This document shows, piece by piece, positions 60,870-64,000 of a stretch of 64,000 bases of DNA; positions within the stretch are counted from its first letter, which is position 1, and each line of letters starts with the position of its first letter. The stretch is from Azospirillum sp. OGB3. Lineage in GTDB: Bacteria > Pseudomonadota > Alphaproteobacteria > Azospirillales > Azospirillaceae. A program made the translations under genes and the position numbers. The stretch spans positions 186,001 through 250,000 of the forward strand of contig NZ_JACHYN010000002.1 of assembly GCF_014192915.1 (NCBI RefSeq), given 5' to 3'. The notes beneath the pieces are model-generated. The model did no database searches, was not told where the DNA came from, and was given only the letters and a program-made list of their open reading frames with translations.

Positions 60870-61976
60870 TCACGGCGCCGATGGCGACCAGGCCAGTTCG
60901 ATCAGCGGCTGGTCCCGCCGCAGCGCTTCGTAGATCTGCGCGCCCTTCTCGCGGTCCGTCTCGCACATCATCATCAGCACGTCGGAGTCGGCGCTGGCCG
61001 ACGTGCAGACCTTCGAATCCCGGGTGCAGGTCGGCCGCGGGTGCGGCGCCAGCCAATACCCGGGTTGAGCCTTCCGCGCCGCCTCCAAAAAGGCTGTCGT
61101 CAGCTTGGCACTTTCCGCTTCGCTGCCGTCGTTGCGCACCGTGAACAGCGGCGAGTGCAGCCCACTCGCGAACAGGCCCGAACCGATCACCTGGGCCACG
61201 CAGAAGCGCTCCCGCACCGGCGCGACCGGCAGGACCGGCGCATCGGCGTACACAGCACCGGGCGGCAGAGCCGGGGTGGTGCTGGTGATCGGGCCGACGA
61301 TCAACTCGCGCGGCTCGCGGGCGCGCCACAGCTTGACCGGCACGCTTTGCCCGCTGGGCACCACGCCCAGGACGCGGCGCATCTGCGCCGCATCGTCCAC
61401 CGCCACGCCGCGCACCTCCAGGATCACGTCGCCCGCCCGGATGCCCGACAGCTCGGCCGCCTTGCCCGGTGCCAGCGCCGTCACCACCAGACCGCGCGGC
61501 GATTCCACACCCAATGCCTGCACCAGATGGGGGGTCAGGGGCTCCACGGCCGCCCCCATCGCCCCCTGCGGTTCGCGCGCCGCCGCTGGTGCCGGGGCGG
61601 GGGCGGGTGTGCCGGGCCCGGCGGTGACCGCCGCCGTCGCCGTGGAGCCCGCACCCGCCGCCGGGCAGCGTTGTTCCGCCATAAGCTGCCGCACCGCAGT
61701 AATATGAATCGTCTGCGCTTGACGTTCGCTCCCGCCCAACGTGGGCAGCGGGTCACTGTAGTCTTTCAGCAGCGCTTCCAGCGTCGGGCAGTCCGTGCCC
61801 CGGTAGGCGGCAGCGACATCGGCCGTCATCGACGCCTCCGACGGTCCGGACATCGAACTTGCCGCCCCGATCGCCAGCCCGACCGGATCGAGCGCACAGC
61901 CCGACACCATCGCCGCCCCTGAAACCGCCACCAGCGCGGTCATCCATGCCTTGGCCGCCTTGCAAACACGCTGCAT
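60870..61976 (-). CDS. PDZ-domain lipoprotein
   Basis: A 368-aa protein. The signal peptide ends in a lipobox (VSGC, Cys at about residue 26), so it is likely a membrane lipoprotein. After a low-complexity Ala/Pro segment (about residues 105-140), a PDZ domain follows (residues about 150-230, SPRGLVVTALAPGKAAELSG and GDVILEVRG). The C-terminal region is rich in Cys pairs and not recognised. No protease domain is visible, so it may be an adaptor. It converges with the gene at 59.7 kb. Confidence 0.8.
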   Translation of the reverse strand: MQRVCKAAKAWMTALVAVSGAAMVSGCALDPVGLAIGAASSMSGPSEASMTADVAAAYRGTDCPTLEALLKDYSDPLPTLGGSERQAQTIHITAVRQLMAEQRCPAAGAGSTATAAVTAGPGTPAPAPAPAAAREPQGAMGAAVEPLTPHLVQALGVESPRGLVVTALAPGKAAELSGIRAGDVILEVRGVAVDDAAQMRRVLGVVPSGQSVPVKLWRAREPRELIVGPITSTTPALPPGAVYADAPVLPVAPVRERFCVAQVIGSGLFASGLHSPLFTVRNDGSEAESAKLTTAFLEAARKAQPGYWLAPHPRPTCTRDSKVCTSASADSDVLMMMCETDREKGAQIYEALRRDQPLIELAWSPSAP

Positions 61977-62217
61977 CAAGCCCGCCCCCCTATGCCCACA
62001 AAACAGCCTCTGGGGGAGCCCTCGGTCCGCCCGTCCGTGGTCGCAGTGTGCCCGCTCAAAAGTGGTAAGAAAAGCGATGGCAAGCCTGTGGCGTGTTTTC
62101 GTCAGCCAAATCGTCGCAGGCCGCGGTCGATCCGGCCCGGCCGACCCGTTTCCGGATGCGGCAGCCCCGTGCCGCGACGGGAGCGTGCTTGCGGCTGCAG
62201 GACGTCCCGGCTGCAGG

Positions 62218-62250
62218 AAATCTTTGTGTCTCCGCGTCTCTGTGGTTAAG
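62218..62250. repeat. Interspersed repeat of the CTTTGTGTCTC type
   Basis: AAATCTTTGTGTCTCCGCGTCTCTGTGGTTAAG lies in the 318-nt gap between the PDZ lipoprotein and prmA. Its conceptual translations (NHRDAETQR on one frame, TTETRRHKDF on another) are well-known artefactual peptides of a short repeat dispersed in many unrelated bacterial genomes. The rest of the gap shows no gene. Confidence 0.6.
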
Positions 62251-62294
62251 TCTCCCACCAGACAACGACCACCCCATCATCGGCGACCGTCCCC

Positions 62295-63209
62295 ATGTCC
62301 TCTTCCAAGCTCTGGCGCATCGCGCTCGTCATTCCCGAAGCCCACGCCCCCGCGTTCGCCGAGGCGATTGGCGATCACGCCGACGCGGTGTCCACCTTCG
62401 AGCTGGAGGAGCACGGCGACTGGCTGGTCGAGGCGACGGTCTACGGGCAGCCGGACGAGCCGCGGCTGAACGCCCGCGTCGCCGTTCTGGCCGAGGCCAT
62501 GGGCATCCCCGAGCCCAAGCTGATCGTCGAGGAACTGCCCCTCATCGACTGGGTCTCGCACAGCTACCAGGGCTTTCCGCCGATCCAGGCCGGCCGCTTC
62601 TTCGTCCACGGCTCCCACCACGAGGGCATCGTCCCGGCGGGCAGCATTCCGCTGCTGGTCGACGCCGCCACCGCCTTCGGCACGGGCGAGCATGGCTCCA
62701 CCAAGGGCTGCCTGATGGCGCTGGATCGGCTGGCCCGGCGGATGAGCCTACCGCGCGCCGGGCGGGGCGGGGCGCTCGACATGGGCTGCGGCTCGGGCAT
62801 CCTGGCGCTGGCGGTGACCAAGCGCTGGCGGGTGCCCGTCACCGCCGTGGACATCGACCCGGAGGCGGTGCGCGTCACCCGCGTCAACGCCGCCCTCAAC
62901 GGCGTGAAGGCCCGCATCCGCTCGCAGGGCGGCGACGGCTACCACACCGCCATCGTGGGCAAGCACAAGCCCTACCGCCTGATCACCGCCAACATCCTGG
63001 CCCGCCCGCTGGCCCGCATGGCGCCGCAGCTGAAGCGCCATCTCCAGCGCGGCGGCGTTGCCGTCCTGGCCGGCCTGCTGAACCGGCAGGAGCGCCACGT
63101 CATCCAGGCGCACCGCACCCAGGGCCTGCATCTGGTGGCGCGTATCCCGGTCGGCGAATGGACCACCCTTGTGGTGAAGCGGCCGAAGCGGAAAGCCGTA
63201 AAGGGCTGA
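62295..63209 (+). CDS. prmA: Ribosomal protein L11 methyltransferase
   Basis: A 304-aa protein. The N-terminal L11-recognition domain is followed by a SAM-methyltransferase fold with DMGCGSGILALA (SAM site), VDIDPEAVRVTRVNA, and the ITANILARPL segment (PrmA uses NIL where other enzymes have NPPY). It trimethylates ribosomal protein L11. It starts MSSSKLWRIAL at 62295. A TerB-like gene follows at 67 nt. Confidence 0.95.
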   Translation: MSSSKLWRIALVIPEAHAPAFAEAIGDHADAVSTFELEEHGDWLVEATVYGQPDEPRLNARVAVLAEAMGIPEPKLIVEELPLIDWVSHSYQGFPPIQAGRFFVHGSHHEGIVPAGSIPLLVDAATAFGTGEHGSTKGCLMALDRLARRMSLPRAGRGGALDMGCGSGILALAVTKRWRVPVTAVDIDPEAVRVTRVNAALNGVKARIRSQGGDGYHTAIVGKHKPYRLITANILARPLARMAPQLKRHLQRGGVAVLAGLLNRQERHVIQAHRTQGLHLVARIPVGEWTTLVVKRPKRKAVKG

Positions 63210-63222
63210 CACCCCTGGATTT

Positions 63223-63276
63223 CGGTCCTCCCGCCGCCAATGTCTTGCGGACATATGGACGACCCGCGGAGGACCG
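63223..63276 (+). promoter_or_regulatory. Possible hairpin sequestering the TerB-like gene's ribosome-binding site
   Basis: CGGTCCTCC (63223-63231) is exactly complementary to GGAGGACCG (63268-63276), which contains the Shine-Dalgarno sequence and ends at the ATG (63277). Folding would block translation of the downstream gene. Confidence 0.5.
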
Positions 63277-63738
63277 ATGCTGAACCGGATCAGGGCGCTG
63301 TTCCAGGAGAATGACCCCGGCGACGACCGCCACAGGCTGGAGGCCGCCGCCGCCGCCCTTCTGGTCGAGGCCGCGCGCACCGACAACACCATTTCCCCGG
63401 CGGAGCGCGAGCGCATCCTCGACGTCACCCGCCGCCACTTCCATTTGAGCGAGGAGGAGGCGCAGGACCTGCTGTCCGCCGCCGTGTTCGACACGGAGGG
63501 CGCCTCGCCCTACTACCGCTACGTCACGGTGATCAACGATCATTGTCCGCCGGACAAGCGGCTGTGGATCATCGAGATGCTGTGGGAGGTCGCCTACGCC
63601 GACGGCGAATTGAACGACCTGGAGGCCAATCTGCTGCGCCGCATCGGCGGCCTGCTGCATGTGCCCGACGTCGACCGCGGCCTCGCCCGCAAGCGCGTCC
63701 TGGAGCGGCTGGGCCTGCCCGACGATTCAGGGCTGTAG
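63277..63738 (+). CDS. TerB family protein
   Basis: A 153-aa all-helical protein matching the TerB-like fold: LLVEAARTDNTISPAERERI and the second repeat IIEMLWEVAYADGELNDLEA each carry an acidic loop, the presumed metal-binding site. TerB-like proteins have been linked to tellurite resistance and stress, but members outside ter operons have no proven role. The ATG is preceded by GGAGG. Confidence 0.85.
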   Translation: MLNRIRALFQENDPGDDRHRLEAAAAALLVEAARTDNTISPAERERILDVTRRHFHLSEEEAQDLLSAAVFDTEGASPYYRYVTVINDHCPPDKRLWIIEMLWEVAYADGELNDLEANLLRRIGGLLHVPDVDRGLARKRVLERLGLPDDSGL

Positions 63739-63842
63739 AGGGTTCGGCCTTTCACGTGTCCCTGCCCATTCCCGCGCTTGCGCGCTGGGGCGTCCCTGCC
63801 TAGCCTGTGGCGGTCGGCTTCACCGGATGAGGATCAGCCCCC

Positions 63843-64000
63843 GTGTCCAGCGCTTACCGCGGCGACGAAACCCTGGCGCAGCTTCTGGCCCAGGCGGGCC
63901 TGCCCCAAACCCCCGCGGACATCCGCAGCCTCGTCGCCGGGGTGCTCGCCGCGCCGGAGGGGGAGGATTCGGACGGCTGGATGGTCCTGGTCGGGGCGCG
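63843..64000 (+). CDS. Partial gene, probable aminopeptidase P family (5' end only)
   Basis: A GTG at 63843 opens a frame that runs off the end of the window (52 codons). The first residues, SSAYRGDETLAQLLAQAGLP and then LVAGVLAAPEGEDSDGWMV, resemble the N-terminus of alphaproteobacterial aminopeptidase P proteins, and such genes are often near prmA. The catalytic domain is outside the window, so this is tentative. Confidence 0.4.
   Translation, partial: MSSAYRGDETLAQLLAQAGLPQTPADIRSLVAGVLAAPEGEDSDGWMVLVGA

Noticed and set aside
1..64000. CRISPR array, prophage, insertion sequence or integrase
   Set aside because: No regularly spaced repeats, transposase motifs, terminal repeats or phage structural genes were seen anywhere in the window.

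Overview
The window looks like the chromosome of a high-GC alphaproteobacterium of the Rhodospirillales, most likely Azospirillum or a close relative. This is inference. It rests on the strong G/C wobble bias, the GC-rich intergenic palindromes, the alphaproteobacterial gene set (coq7, gluQ, mmcB, a MaoC-Pta fusion beside ackA) and the abundance of multidomain sensor kinases. There is no phage, insertion sequence, plasmid or CRISPR signal.

Layout. 0-6.8 kb: tRNA-Leu(CAA), dsbB-coq7 (4-nt overlap), a DUF1289 protein, an HNH nuclease, gluQ, a hybrid histidine kinase, a Nudix protein and a stand-alone receiver. 6.8-12.8 kb: an 818-nt gene-free leader region, then the conserved trio prkA, yeaH (DUF444), spoVR; spoVR is bracketed by two copies of one palindromic repeat family. 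12.8-20.4 kb, minus strand: nucleotidyl cyclase, LOG-like protein, HrpB helicase, and an ABC ATPase with a fused double permease. 21-25 kb: rubrerythrin, a 70-aa orphan, a REC-PP2C phosphatase with a STAS protein, an SGNH-like membrane protein and an HRDC protein. 25.5-32.4 kb: nfeD and an SPFH protein, an AI-2E family exporter, creA, a possible hydrophobic micro-protein, an AbrB transporter, an aspartoacylase-like enzyme and N-formylglutamate amidohydrolase. 32.4-37.4 kb: NAD kinase, moaA, a 694-aa protein with four [4Fe-4S] motifs and a PAT-type acetyltransferase, with an FNR/FixK-like box upstream of moaA.

37.4-45.5 kb is a signalling block and the most interesting part. It holds a TorS-like sensor with REC and Hpt but no kinase core, a conventional kinase, a hybrid kinase whose ATP-binding domain has lost its key motifs but keeps its receiver, and next to it a CHASE-domain kinase with an intact ATP-binding domain but no receiver. 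The last two look complementary.

46-64 kb: MaoC-Pta fusion and ackA with a strong terminator, a PilZ-like protein, a CBS protein, a coiled-coil protein divergent from a DUF3095 (cyclase-like) protein, YccF, an alpha/beta-hydrolase-like protein, two tandem NarL/LuxR regulators, uvrD, a conserved hypothetical, a PDZ lipoprotein, prmA, a TerB-like protein and the 5' end of a probable aminopeptidase P.

Most genes are housekeeping or conserved accessory genes. The unusual content lies in the signalling block, in a few intergenic structures (operator-like palindromes, long hairpins, a possible RBS-sequestering stem) and in small unrecognised reading frames.
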